Assembly (NCBI GenBank): GCA_023384095.1
Contig: JAHDXT010000033.1
Location: 1-41,888 of the forward strand
DNA length: 41,888 nucleotides
From: Hyphomicrobiaceae bacterium
GTDB taxonomy: Bacteria; Pseudomonadota; Alphaproteobacteria; Rhizobiales; Hyphomicrobiaceae
Direction: 5' to 3'
Below, in pieces: positions 25,059-36,503 of this stretch (its first letter is position 1; the number at the start of each line of letters is the position of its first letter). The position numbers were made by a program, and so were the translations under genes. The notes under the pieces were generated by a model, which was not told the origin of the DNA, made no database searches, and saw nothing but the letters and a program-made list of their open reading frames with translations.

Positions 25059-26282
25059 GTGACGACCACAGGAAAATCAGGACCGCTCCAGGGCATGCGG
25101 GCGCTCGACCTCAGCCATGTCATGGCCGGTCCTGTCTGCGCGCTGATGCTCGCCGACATGGGCGCGGAGGTCGTCAAGGTCGAGAAGATCGACGGCGGCG
25201 ACGACACGCGCCGCATGCTGCCGCCCGACATCAACGGCGAGCCGGCGGCGTTCATGATGATGAACCGCAACAAGCGCGGCGTCGCCCTCGACCTCAAGCA
25301 TCCGCGGGGCAAGGAGGTCCTGAAGCGGCTCGTCGCCAACGCCGACGTGCTGATCGAGAACTACCGGCACGACACCTTGGAACGGCTCGGCCTCGGCTAC
25401 GAGGCGCTCAAGGCCGTCAACCCCGGCCTCATCTACTGCGAGATCTCGGGCTTCGGGCGCAGCGGCCCCTGGGGCGAGCAGGGCGGCTTCGATCTCGTCG
25501 CGCAAGGCATGTCGGGACTGATGGCGATCACGGGCGAGGGGCCCGGCCGCGCCCCGGTCAAGGTCGGCGCGCCTGTCACCGACATCACCGCCGGCATCCT
25601 CGCCGCCATGGGCGTGTGCGCGGCCTATGCCCACAAACTGAGGACCGGCGAGGGCCAGCGGGTCGACACCTCGCTCTTCGAGGCCGGCATCACGCACACC
25701 TACTGGCAGTCGGCCATCGCGTTCGCCACCGGCGTTTCGCCCGGCCCGCTGGGCTCGGCGCATCCCCTCTCGGCGCCCTACCAGGCTTTCCAGACCAGCG
25801 ACGGCTGGATCAACCTCGGCGCCTCGAACCAGAAGCTGTGGCTGCAGTTCGTCGCGCTGCTGGATGACCCGGAGCTCGCCGGCGATCCGCGCTTCAAGGA
25901 CAATGCCGCGCGCATGGGGAACCTGTCCGCCCTGGTCGCGGCGCTCGCGCCGCACTTCAGGAAGCGCACGACGGCCGAGTGGCTGGTGATCCTCGAGAAC
26001 GCCGGTGTGCCGGCCGGGCCGGTGCTGTCGATCCGGGAGATGCACGCGCACCCGCAGACCATCGCGCGCGAGATGGCGCCGTCCGTCGAGCACCCGGTCG
26101 CGGGCAGGATGCAGACCATCGGCCTGCCGGTGAAGTTCTCGGCAACCCCCGGCAGGGTCGCCGCGCCGGCCCCGCTGCATGGCCAGCATACGCGCGAGAT
26201 CCTGTCCGAGATCGGCTACAGCGAGGCCGAGATCGAGGCGCTGGTCGCAGAGCGCGCGGTGCGCGCCGCCGAGCGCCGCTGA
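25059..26282 (+). CDS. Class III CoA-transferase (CaiB/BaiF, Frc family)
   Basis: 407 residues starting at GTG 25059 with GGGGGAG upstream. Typical segments: LDLSHVMAGPVCALMLADMGAEVVKVE at the start, NRNKRGVALDLKHPRGKEVL, and QGGFDLVAQGMSGLM with the nucleophile Asp145. Moves CoA between a CoA ester and a free carboxylic acid, giving an activated form of the acid handled by the cluster. Closing the run of co-directional genes from the GntR regulator onward, it suggests that the pathway ends at a CoA ester. Confidence 0.94.
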   Translation: MTTTGKSGPLQGMRALDLSHVMAGPVCALMLADMGAEVVKVEKIDGGDDTRRMLPPDINGEPAAFMMMNRNKRGVALDLKHPRGKEVLKRLVANADVLIENYRHDTLERLGLGYEALKAVNPGLIYCEISGFGRSGPWGEQGGFDLVAQGMSGLMAITGEGPGRAPVKVGAPVTDITAGILAAMGVCAAYAHKLRTGEGQRVDTSLFEAGITHTYWQSAIAFATGVSPGPLGSAHPLSAPYQAFQTSDGWINLGASNQKLWLQFVALLDDPELAGDPRFKDNAARMGNLSALVAALAPHFRKRTTAEWLVILENAGVPAGPVLSIREMHAHPQTIAREMAPSVEHPVAGRMQTIGLPVKFSATPGRVAAPAPLHGQHTREILSEIGYSEAEIEALVAERAVRAAERR

Positions 26283-26572
26283 GGCCGCGAGGCCGACCGG
26301 CAGCACCGCCCGCACGGAGCCAATCGCCTTCCGCGAGGATTTGAGGCGCCAGGACCGAAGCAAGCGCGAGGGCCTGACCGTGCCGGCTGTCACTACGAAA
26401 GGTAGCGGATTGCCTCTTTATCGCCCGACTGCACCGGTAAGTGGTCGTCTGAGGGGTTTACGGGAGGTCAACGATACAGAGTTAACGCTAAGAAACTGCC
26501 GCGCGCCGCTTCGGCAAGACACGGTCAGCGAGGCGCGCAGGCAGACAGCGTTCGGTCAGGGGTGGGGCAGCA
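26283..26572. other. Intergenic region before the DUF882/YcbK-like gene
   Basis: 290 nt after the CoA-transferase stop. The part near 26400-26510 is less GC-rich than its surroundings and contains TTGCCTCTTTATCGCC and GATACAGAGTTAACGC-like stretches that could be promoter, but no box pair is convincing. No gene seen. Confidence 0.35.
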
Positions 26573-28057
26573 TTGCATTCGCGTGGGATAGCTATCCTCG
26601 CCGGTGTCGCGTTACTGACATCGGCCATCATCCATTGGACGCCGCGGCTCGCCGCTGCCCTGCCGCAAACGCGAACGATCTCGCTCCACAATATCCACAC
26701 CAAGGAAACGATCACGGTCGAGTACAAGAAGGACGGCAAGTACGTCCCGACCGCCATGGATCAGATCGACTGGGTCCTGCGCGACTGGCGTAAGGACGAG
26801 AAGACCCGCATGGAACCGGAGCTCATCGACCTGCTCTGGGAGGTGCACACCGAGCTCGGCTCGCGCGAGCCCATCCATATCATCTCCGGCTATCGCTCGC
26901 GGGCGACCAACAACATGCTGCGCGAAACCCGCGGCGGTCAGGCCAGCCAAAGCCGGCATATTCTCGGCAGGGCCGCCGACGTCCACTTCCCCGACGTGCC
27001 GGTGAGGCGGCTGCGCTATTCCGCGCTGGTCCGCGAGCGCGGCGGCGTCGGCTACTACCCGACCTCGGCGATCCCGTTCGTGCACATCGACATCGACCGC
27101 GTGCGCGCCTGGCCGCGGCTGCCGCGCTATGAGCTCGCCCTGCTGTTCCCGGACGGGCGTACCCGGCACATCCCCGCCGACGGGCAGCCGCTGACGCCGG
27201 CGGACGTGCACGCGGCCAGGAGCCAGCATCGGGACCTCTCGGCCCAGGTCGCCGCCTATCACGAGCTGCGCAATTTGGCGCGCGGCCCGGCGCGGGTCGC
27301 CGTCGCGGATGCCGGGGCAGCCCCGCGGACAGCACCGGCTCCGGCTCAGCGCGTGGCGATGAAGTCGCCTGAGCCCGCCAGGACGCAGACGCCGCCCGCT
27401 TTCAAGTCGCCAGCCGCCTTGCCGCCGAAACTGGTCGCCGAGCCGCGGCTCGTCGACCGGCCGTCGCAGCCGGCCGGCAGGGCCTCCGACGAGGACAGGC
27501 TGAAGCTGGCGCAGCTTGCGGCGCTGGCGAGCTTTCCCGATCTCCGCTCGGCATCGCCGGAGATCGTTCCGGCGTCCTTCAGTGGCGACGAGCCCGCGAG
27601 TGCGCGCGATCCCGCCCGCACCGGCTCCAGCGCCGGGCGTCTGCCCGAGCCGTTGCCACGGCATAACCGGTTCGGGTGGGGCGCCGGCTTCGGATCCGGA
27701 GCCGGCGATAGCTCGGACACTGCCTGGGCCGTGGCCCCGGCCTATGACGACGAGCACCCGGAAGAGCTCTCCTATCGGCCGTTCCCGATCGTGCCGTACC
27801 TGACCGAGACGGCCTCACCCGACGACCCGGCGCTCGCCCGCATGGAGCACCCGGACGTCGCCATGACGCTCGAGCTCCTGGACCAGGCCGGCGAGCTGCC
27901 GCCGATGTCGCTGCGGCCCGGCCCGCAGTCAGCGCGGCTGCTGTGGGCCCAGCAGTTCCGGGGTGAGGCCGTGCCGCTCTCCAACGTCTTCGGCGAGGTG
28001 CCGCCAGCGGCGGCGAGCGGCATCGCGAAACGCGCCGTGCGGCTCTCGGCACGCTGA
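26573..28057 (+). CDS. DUF882 / YcbK-like M15 murein-related protein with long C-terminal tail
   Basis: 494 residues from TTG at 26573 (GGGGTGGGG upstream). A hydrophobic N-terminus (GIAILAGVALLTSAIIHW) serves as signal or anchor. The DUF882 domain (about 32-215) has ISGYRSRATNNMLRETRGG, SRHILGRAADVHFPDV with zinc ligands His129 and Asp136, and PFVHIDIDRVRAW with His171. YcbK-family proteins are linked to cell-wall peptide cutting in the periplasm. The rest, about 280 residues, is Pro/Ala/Arg-rich and unstructured-looking, then a short ordered segment (LSYRPFPIVPYLTETASPDD...). The usual family length is near 180-200, so the tail is unusual. Upstream of ligA by about 140 nt. Confidence 0.85.
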   Translation: MHSRGIAILAGVALLTSAIIHWTPRLAAALPQTRTISLHNIHTKETITVEYKKDGKYVPTAMDQIDWVLRDWRKDEKTRMEPELIDLLWEVHTELGSREPIHIISGYRSRATNNMLRETRGGQASQSRHILGRAADVHFPDVPVRRLRYSALVRERGGVGYYPTSAIPFVHIDIDRVRAWPRLPRYELALLFPDGRTRHIPADGQPLTPADVHAARSQHRDLSAQVAAYHELRNLARGPARVAVADAGAAPRTAPAPAQRVAMKSPEPARTQTPPAFKSPAALPPKLVAEPRLVDRPSQPAGRASDEDRLKLAQLAALASFPDLRSASPEIVPASFSGDEPASARDPARTGSSAGRLPEPLPRHNRFGWGAGFGSGAGDSSDTAWAVAPAYDDEHPEELSYRPFPIVPYLTETASPDDPALARMEHPDVAMTLELLDQAGELPPMSLRPGPQSARLLWAQQFRGEAVPLSNVFGEVPPAAASGIAKRAVRLSAR

Positions 28058-28136
28058 AGCCGCGCGTCCCGGCGCGGCGGGCCGCCGGGGCTGCCGGTCC
28101 GCCCTGCCGCCGCTCAGCGCCCCGCTTTTGGCTTGA

Positions 28137-31023
<2,887 letters not shown>

Positions 31024-31027
<4 letters not shown>

Positions 31028-31326
31028 CGCTCGATCCCGTCAACCTCGCCGCCATCATCGCCATGGTCGTCGCGACCTATGCGACCCGCATCGGCGGCCT
31101 GTGGCTGCTGCGCTTCGCCAGGCTGACGCCGCGCATGCAGGCCTCGTTCGACGCGCTGCCCGTCGCCGTTCTGACGGCCCTGATCGCGCCGTCGCTCGTC
31201 AAGGGCGGCGCCGCCGATCTGATCGCCGCGGCGCTGACGCTGCTGGCCGCAACGCGCCTGCCGCTGCTGCCGGTGGTCGTCATCGGCGTGGCTTCGGCCG
31301 TGCTGCTGCGCCATGTCATGGGGTGA
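31024..31326 (+). CDS. azlD: AzlD family branched-chain amino acid exporter, small subunit
   Basis: 100 residues, three to four membrane segments (LAAIIAMVVATYATRIGGLWLL, LPVAVLTALIAPSLVKGG, and ATRLPLLPVVVIGVASAVLLRHVMG). The start ATG overlaps the azlC stop (ATGA), indicating translational coupling. ATRIGGLWL near the N-terminus and the A-L-IAP motif are AzlD signatures. Obligate partner of AzlC in the inner membrane. Confidence 0.92.
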
Positions 31327-31747
31327 GTCCGTATACAAGCGCACCCCCGACGCTGCCGCCAGCCGGTGTTAACCGGATTCCGGGAACCCCTAGTGGCATT
31401 CCTGGGAATGCCGTAAAATTTTCGGACCTCGCCTGGCGCCAGAGGCAAGGCCATGCGCGTCATGGCGGCAGGTGCACTTCGTGGAATGGCCGTCGTGCCT
31501 CCCAGCCTGGCAGGCACGCTGACGGGGTGCGCCCAGCACCGCTTCAGGCGAGCCTACGACGAGAACCGCACCCGGCTCGCGGTCTGACCGCGCAGGTCGC
31601 CTGTGGCTGCGGGACGGCGCCGGAGGTAGTATGCGAAAGGCCTCGCGTGGTCGAACCGGCGGGCGCTGAGAGCTGCGCCAGCCGTCGAGCGGCGGCGCTA
31701 GAGGATCGGGGGGCGTTGGCAAGACTGACCTCGGGAGGAGGATCGGC
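31327..31747. other. Intergenic region after azlD
   Basis: 421 nt without a secure gene. It contains the terminator at 31395-31420. A 44-codon frame at 31453-31587 is too weak to call. A purine-rich ribosome site (GGGAGGAGG) ends the region just before the next start. Confidence 0.5.
31395..31420 (+). terminator. Intrinsic terminator after azlCD
   Basis: GGCATTC-CTGG-GAATGCC (31395-31412) is a perfect 7-bp stem with a tetraloop, extendable to 8 bp, followed by GTAAAATTTTCGG. It lies 68 nt after azlD. The A/T tract makes it a reasonable intrinsic terminator. Confidence 0.6.
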
Positions 31748-32266
31748 ATGTCGGCATCGCTTCACCCTGCGGCTCCCCATGATCTGCCGGCCTTCATCGC
31801 CGCCCCGGACGAGCCGGACGTCCTCATGGCCGTGATGGCCGTGTTCCTCGTCCTTGCCGTGCTGGCGGTCGGCCTCGTGTTCTTCCGCCTGCACACCCTG
31901 CCCGAGCGCATGGCACACAAGTCCCAGAAGATCCAACTCGAGATCGTCGCCGTGCTGGGCCTGCTCGCCCTCTTCACTCATATTCATGCCTTCTGGGTGG
32001 CCGGCCTGCTGCTCGCCCTGATCGAACTTCCCGACTTCGGCTGGCCGCTGCGCCGGATGGCGGGATCGCTCGAGAAAATCGCCGGCATCCCGCCGGGCGA
32101 GGGCGCGGTCGAGGCTCCAGTAAATGCTCCTCGCATCGACGCGCCGGCCGGGAGCCCGGCCGCAGGATCGGACGGTACGATCGTCCACGTCGCGTCCAGC
32201 GACGGCGCAGGGGCGGATCGGGCCACGGCTCACGCCGGCGAGCGACAGGAGCTGCACCATGCTTGA
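31748..32266 (+). CDS. DUF3302-like inner-membrane protein
   Basis: 172 residues. Membrane segments at about 27-46 (VLMAVMAVFLVLAVLAVGLVFF) and 65-92 (LEIVAVLGLLALFTHIHAFWVAGLLLALIE). The pattern LHTLPERMAHKSQ...LFTHIHAFWVAGL resembles YibI/YiaW (DUF3302), whose E. coli genes also precede a HlyD-type gene (YibH/YiaV). The C-terminal 70 residues are hydrophilic and variable. Overlaps the following HlyD-family gene by 8 nt. Starts at ATG 31748 with GGGAGGAGG upstream. Function unknown; likely an accessory of the periplasmic adaptor. Confidence 0.65.
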   Translation: MSASLHPAAPHDLPAFIAAPDEPDVLMAVMAVFLVLAVLAVGLVFFRLHTLPERMAHKSQKIQLEIVAVLGLLALFTHIHAFWVAGLLLALIELPDFGWPLRRMAGSLEKIAGIPPGEGAVEAPVNAPRIDAPAGSPAAGSDGTIVHVASSDGAGADRATAHAGERQELHHA

Positions 32267-33491
32267 GCTTCTTCTTTGCTCGCTGCTGACGATCCTTCCA
32301 GACTATCTCTACCGCCGCTATGCCCAGGGCAGGCGGCTCGGCAAGGAGATCACGCTCTACTCGGTGTGGTTCGAGCTGCGGTGGGGCATCACCGCCTGCC
32401 TGATGCTGACCGTGGGGCTGATCACGGTGATTTTCTACAATCACCCCACGACGCGCAGCGCCACGCTGTTCTTCCGGACCGTTCCGATCGTCTCAGAAAC
32501 CAACGGGCGGGTGGCCGAGGTCTATGTCGGCGCGACCGGTGCAGTGAAGCAGGGCGCGCCGATCTTCAGGCTCGACACCTCGGCGCAGGACGCGGCTGCG
32601 GAGGCCGCGCGGCGCAAGATCGCCGAGCTCGATGCCGCGCTCGTGGTGGCGCGGACCGACATCGCGGCCGCCGAGGGTAGGATCCAGGAGGCCAGGAGCG
32701 CCCATCAGCAGGCCGTGGACGAGCTGGAGACGAAACAAGAGCTCCAACGGCGCAGTCCGGGCGTCGTCGCCGCCCGGGACATCGAGCGGCTCCAGCTCGG
32801 CGTTGAGGGCCGCCAGGGCGCGATCGATGCCGCCACGGCCGCCAGACAGGCGGCGGAAGCACAGATCTCGACGCTGATCCCGGCCCAGAAGGCCAGCGCC
32901 GAAGCCGCTCTCGCCCAGGCCGAGGTGGAGCTGGCGAAATCCGTCATCCGGGCCGGCGTCTCCGGACGGGTGGAGCAGTTCGTGCTGCGGGTCGGCGACA
33001 TCGTCAATCCGTTCATGCGTCCGGCCGGGGTCCTGATCCCGGAAGGCGCCGGACGACAGACCCTGGTGGCCGGCTTCGGGCAGATCGAGGCGCAGGTCAT
33101 GAAGGCCGGGATGGTGGCCGAGGCCGCCTGCATCTCCAGGCCCTGGACGGTGATCCCCATGGTAGTGGTCGGGGTGCAGGACTTCATCGCCGCCGGCCAG
33201 TTCCGCGGCGGCGAGCAACTGTTCGACCCTCAGCAGGTGATCCGGCCGGGAACCATCCTCGTCTATCTCGAGCCGCTCTACGAGGGAGGTCTCGACGGGG
33301 TCACGCCCGGCAGCAGTTGCGTCGTCAACGCCTATACCAGCAACCACGCCCTGGTCGCCTCGGGCGACGTCGGCGTCGGCAGGGGGCTGGTATTGCACGC
33401 GGTGGAGGCCGTCGGGATCGTGCACGCCGCCATCCTGCGCATCCAGGTGCTGCTGCTGCCGATCCGGACCCTCGTCTTCAGCGGGCACTGA
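32259..33491 (+). CDS. HlyD-family membrane fusion (periplasmic adaptor) protein
   Basis: 410 residues from the ATG at 32259, overlapping the previous gene. An N-terminal membrane segment (ITACLMLTVGLITVIFY) is followed by a split biotinyl-lipoyl domain (VSETNGRVAEVYVGATGAVKQGAPIFRLD and ...VSGRVEQFVLRVGDIV), a long coiled-coil hairpin (residues about 115-225) and a C-terminal beta domain. YNHP before the lipoyl domain and the DUF3302-like partner point to the YibH/YiaV group. No RND, MFS or ABC pump gene lies nearby, so the partner is unknown. Confidence 0.85.
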   Translation: MLELLLCSLLTILPDYLYRRYAQGRRLGKEITLYSVWFELRWGITACLMLTVGLITVIFYNHPTTRSATLFFRTVPIVSETNGRVAEVYVGATGAVKQGAPIFRLDTSAQDAAAEAARRKIAELDAALVVARTDIAAAEGRIQEARSAHQQAVDELETKQELQRRSPGVVAARDIERLQLGVEGRQGAIDAATAARQAAEAQISTLIPAQKASAEAALAQAEVELAKSVIRAGVSGRVEQFVLRVGDIVNPFMRPAGVLIPEGAGRQTLVAGFGQIEAQVMKAGMVAEAACISRPWTVIPMVVVGVQDFIAAGQFRGGEQLFDPQQVIRPGTILVYLEPLYEGGLDGVTPGSSCVVNAYTSNHALVASGDVGVGRGLVLHAVEAVGIVHAAILRIQVLLLPIRTLVFSGH

Positions 33492-33551
33492 CGCGAGCCG
33501 CACCGACGCGGGCGATATGCAGACGAAGGCCGCCGTCGGTCGGACATAGCG

Positions 33552-33582
33552 AGACGGCGCCGGGTCGACCTCGGCGCCGTCT
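33552..33582. terminator. Bidirectional terminator between convergent genes
   Basis: A perfect 11-bp stem, AGACGGCGCCG (33552-33562) and CGGCGCCGTCT (33572-33582), with a nine-base loop. It is between the HlyD-family gene (ends 33491) and the converging DUF2852 gene (ends 33610). The stem is very stable; T-tracts are poor, so it is likely Rho-independent only in part. Confidence 0.6.
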
Positions 33583-33609
33583 GCACAAGCTCTGTTCCTA
33601 CTGGTGGCC

Positions 33610-34041
33610 TCAGTGCTGCCCCGGGCCGGGCTCGCGCGGACCGGTATCCCGCGGCCGGTTGCGTTGCTCCGTCATGAACTGGTCGAACTCGGCCTTGTCC
33701 TTGGCCATGCGCAGGCGGTCGAGGAAGCTGCGGAACTCGCGCTGCTCCTCCTCGAGGCGGCGCAACGTCTCCTCGCGATACTCGTCGAAAGCGCGATTGC
33801 CCGACGAGGGATAGACGCGCCCATGCATGCCCCACCTCTCTCTCTTGCGCTCCCAGCGCTCCGCCATCCGGCTTTGCCAGCGCGCCAGATCGCCGTTCCG
33901 TCCACATCCCATGCGTCCGCTCCAGATCAGATAGGCCAGAATTGCAAGCCCCACGGGCCAGAACACCACGAAGCCCAGGACCATGACGGCGATCCAGGCC
34001 GGCTTTCCCCAGTCGTCAAGGCGATCGATCACCTCCGCCAT
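33610..34041 (-). CDS. DUF2852 membrane protein
   Basis: 143 residues from the ATG at 34041, chosen for the GAGGACGG ribosome site just ahead (an in-frame ATG at 34056 would lie in the palindrome). One to two membrane segments (WIAVMVLGFVVFWPVGLAILAYLIW) then a charged coiled-coil stretch with RWERKRERWG, SSGNRAFDEYREETLRRLEEEQREFRSFLDRLRMAKDKAEFDQFM, typical of alphaproteobacterial DUF2852. The function is unknown. A perfect inverted repeat lies right before it, and a TetR gene lies upstream on the same strand. Confidence 0.85.
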   Translation of the reverse strand: MAEVIDRLDDWGKPAWIAVMVLGFVVFWPVGLAILAYLIWSGRMGCGRNGDLARWQSRMAERWERKRERWGMHGRVYPSSGNRAFDEYREETLRRLEEEQREFRSFLDRLRMAKDKAEFDQFMTEQRNRPRDTGPREPGPGQH

Positions 34042-34054
34042 CGCTTCCGTCCTC

Positions 34055-34073
34055 ATGTAAATGTCATTTACAT
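34055..34073. promoter_or_regulatory. Candidate TetR operator (9-bp inverted repeat)
   Basis: ATGTAAATG-T-CATTTACAT, perfect arms of 9 bp with one central base. A further overlapping half-site ATTTACAT is at 34072-34079. It lies 14 nt before the DUF2852 start, and downstream of the TetR gene. Size and symmetry fit a TetR-family operator; the AT-rich palindrome stands out from the GC-rich background. Confidence 0.6.
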
Positions 34074-34207
34074 TTACATAGGTGCAGTGGATGGGCCCGC
34101 TCGTCAAGGGGCGGCCGCCAAAAAAGCGGGGCTCGTGCACGAGGCGCGGGGACTGAGAACCGTGTCGGAGCCAGCAGGGCATCGGGAAGCCGCGGGTGGC
34201 TGCCGGC

Positions 34208-34867
34208 TCAGCTCTGAGCCGGTCCCGGACCGCCTGCCCCGAAGCCCAGGCCCTGCAGGTAGACCAGCGTCGCCGCCTCGAGCAGCTCTTCCGGCGTCAT
34301 GGGGATGGCGCGCCGCGCCGCGTCGCCGCGACCGAACAGGGAGGCGATGCCGTGCGCCAGCGACCAGATGTGCAGCGCCATCATCAGTGCGGGCGGCCGC
34401 CGGTCGGGCGGCAGCGTCGAGACCAGCACCTCGCAGGAGCCGCGCAGGACGGCGAACGCGCTGTCGGCCGCGTCCTGGACAGCCGGGAAGCTCTTGAGGT
34501 CGAGCCCTGACTCGAACATGGCGGAGAAGTACGCGGGCTCCGCGCGGGCGAAGCCGAGATAGGCTCGGCCGAGCCGGTCGAAGGCCGCCGACGGCGTGGG
34601 CCGCCCCTCGTCCCAGGCGCTGGCGAGCGCCGCCGCGAAGCGCTCGAAGCCGCGGCATGCGACGTCGGCCATGAGCGAGTCGCGGTCGCGGTAATGGCGG
34701 TAGGGTGCCGCGGGACTGACGCCGGCGTGGCGAGCCGCCTCGGCGAAGGTGAAGCCGGCCGGGCCCTTGTGCGAGATCAGCTCGAGCGCCGCATGGATGA
34801 GGGCCTCGCGCAGATTGCCGTGATGATAGCCGCGCCGGCGCCCATGATCATCCCTGTTCCAGCTCAT
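34208..34867 (-). CDS. TetR/AcrR-family transcriptional regulator
   Basis: 219 residues. N-terminal HTH: YHHGNLREALIHAALELISHKGPAGFTFAEAARHAGVSPAAPYRHYRDRDSLMADVA in continuous pieces, typical of TetR proteins with the WHG-type C-terminal domain (RAYLGFARAEPAYFSAMFESGLDL). It binds a small ligand through the variable C-terminal half. It precedes the DUF2852 gene on the same strand with 166 nt between. The palindrome at 34055 lies at the DUF2852 start and is the best candidate target; no comparable site is seen before the TetR gene itself. Confidence 0.93.
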   Translation of the reverse strand: MSWNRDDHGRRRGYHHGNLREALIHAALELISHKGPAGFTFAEAARHAGVSPAAPYRHYRDRDSLMADVACRGFERFAAALASAWDEGRPTPSAAFDRLGRAYLGFARAEPAYFSAMFESGLDLKSFPAVQDAADSAFAVLRGSCEVLVSTLPPDRRPPALMMALHIWSLAHGIASLFGRGDAARRAIPMTPEELLEAATLVYLQGLGFGAGGPGPAQS

Positions 34868-34941
34868 GCCCCGGTTCTACAGCAAATGTTCACCCGGAGA
34901 CATGGGGCCGAATGGTGAAGGTCCGAACGCTCAGACAGACC

Positions 34942-36486
34942 CTATCCGAAGATCCGCGTCGGCAGCCAGGTGGCGAGCAGCGGAAACACCCAGACGAGCG
35001 ACAGGCACAGAAGCTGGATCGCGACGAAAGGCGCCACGCCTTTGTAAATATCCAGCGTTGAGATGTGCTCAGCGGCCACGCTCTTGAAATAGAAGAGCGA
35101 GAAGCCGAAGGGCGGCGTCATGAAGCTGGTCTGCAGATTGACCGCCATCATCACCCCCAGCCATACCGGGTCGATCTGCAAGGCGAACAGCGCCGGCGCT
35201 GTCAACGGCACAACGATGAAAATGATCTCGAAGGTGTCGAGAAAGAATCCCAGGACGAAAATGACGGCCATCACCGCCAGCATGGCGCCGAACGCTCCCC
35301 CCGGCAGCCCGGTCAGCACGTCCTTGACGAGCACGTCGCCGCCGAGGCGTGCGAATACCAGGCTGAACAGGGTCGCGCCGAAGAAGATGAGGAAGACCAT
35401 GACTGTCAGCTTGACGGCGGAGTCGACAGCCGCGTGCACGATCTCGAACAGACCCGCCGCGTGACGCATGAGCGCGATAAGCAGAGCGCAGGCGGCCAGC
35501 ACGGAGATAATCGACAGCACGCCCAGCGCACCATAGGCCAGTCCGGCCGCCAAGAGAGCGAGCAAAACCGCCGTCCAGAACAGCAAGAGCATTCGTGCGA
35601 CATCCGCGCCGGGCTGAGCTTCGACGACCCGGCCGAACAGTGCGATTTTGACGGCGGCGAGGAGCAGAGCGCCGATTGCGCCGACCGACGCGGACTCGGT
35701 AGGCGTGGCCAGACCGATCAGAATCGACCCCAGAACAGCCACGATCAGGAACAGCGCCGGGATGATCGCGACAGCCAACCGGAACCCGGCGGCCGGCTCG
35801 GGGCGCGCCGCGGTCTTGATGGGCGGGCAGGCAGAGGGTCGCACAAACGCCACCACCAGCATGAACACGATATAAAGCCCTGACAGCAACAGGCCTGGAA
35901 AAAGGGCTCCGGCGAAAAGATCTCCAACGGAAAGCGGGCGTGGTGCAAAGTTCCCCATGGCCATTTGGGTCTGGGTGTAGGAAGCCTCGAGGATCACAGC
36001 CAGAAAGATCAACACGACCGAGGGCGGAATGAGCGTTCCGAGGGTGCCCGAGCAGCAGACGATGCCCGATATCAGCCTCTTGTCGTAGCCGGCCTTCAAG
36101 AGCGTCGGCAGCGTGATGAGGCCCAGCGTCACGATCGTCGCCCCGACCACTCCGGTGCAGGCCGCAAGCATCGTTCCGACCAGGATGATGGCGACACCCA
36201 GCCCGCCGCGCAGCCGCGAAAGGAGTTGGCCCATGCTGATGATCAGATCGGTCGCGATACCGGAGCGCTCCAGCACCATGCCCATCAGTATGAAATAGGG
36301 CACGGAGACGAGCGCCTCGTTCGTTAAAATGCCGAACAGCCGCGACGGCAGGGCATGGAGGTAGCTGGCGTCGAAAGCTCCGACGGCAGTGCCGAGCGCC
36401 GCGAACAGCATGCCGATGCCGCCCAATGTGAAGGCTACCGGATAGCCGATGAGCAGGCCACCAGTCAGGCCTGCAAGCATCAACAC
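34942..36486 (-). CDS. dctM: TRAP transporter large permease (DctM family), cluster 2, enlarged
   Basis: 514 residues. DctM signatures: GYPVAFTLGGIGMLFAALG, VSVPYFILMGMVLERSGIATDLI, CTGVVGATIVTLGLITLPTLLKAGYDKRLISGI, and LQTSFMTPPFGFSLFYFKSVA. An insert of about 50 residues (around 290-345, including VARMLLLFWTAVLLALLAAGLAYGALGVLSIISV) adds two extra membrane helices compared with the 460-residue DctM of cluster 1. Such longer DctMs are typical of 2-oxoacid-type TRAP systems. It lies next to dctQ, with its start 18 nt after the dctQ stop. Confidence 0.93.
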   Translation of the reverse strand: MLMLAGLTGGLLIGYPVAFTLGGIGMLFAALGTAVGAFDASYLHALPSRLFGILTNEALVSVPYFILMGMVLERSGIATDLIISMGQLLSRLRGGLGVAIILVGTMLAACTGVVGATIVTLGLITLPTLLKAGYDKRLISGIVCCSGTLGTLIPPSVVLIFLAVILEASYTQTQMAMGNFAPRPLSVGDLFAGALFPGLLLSGLYIVFMLVVAFVRPSACPPIKTAARPEPAAGFRLAVAIIPALFLIVAVLGSILIGLATPTESASVGAIGALLLAAVKIALFGRVVEAQPGADVARMLLLFWTAVLLALLAAGLAYGALGVLSIISVLAACALLIALMRHAAGLFEIVHAAVDSAVKLTVMVFLIFFGATLFSLVFARLGGDVLVKDVLTGLPGGAFGAMLAVMAVIFVLGFFLDTFEIIFIVVPLTAPALFALQIDPVWLGVMMAVNLQTSFMTPPFGFSLFYFKSVAAEHISTLDIYKGVAPFVAIQLLCLSLVWVFPLLATWLPTRIFG

Positions 36487-36503
36487 ACAGAGAATCTCAC
36501 CGG

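Noticed and set aside
31453-31587. A 44-codon frame with a possible lipobox (LTGC)
   Set aside because: The hydrophobic region is broken by PPS, the ribosome site is weak and there is no family resemblance.
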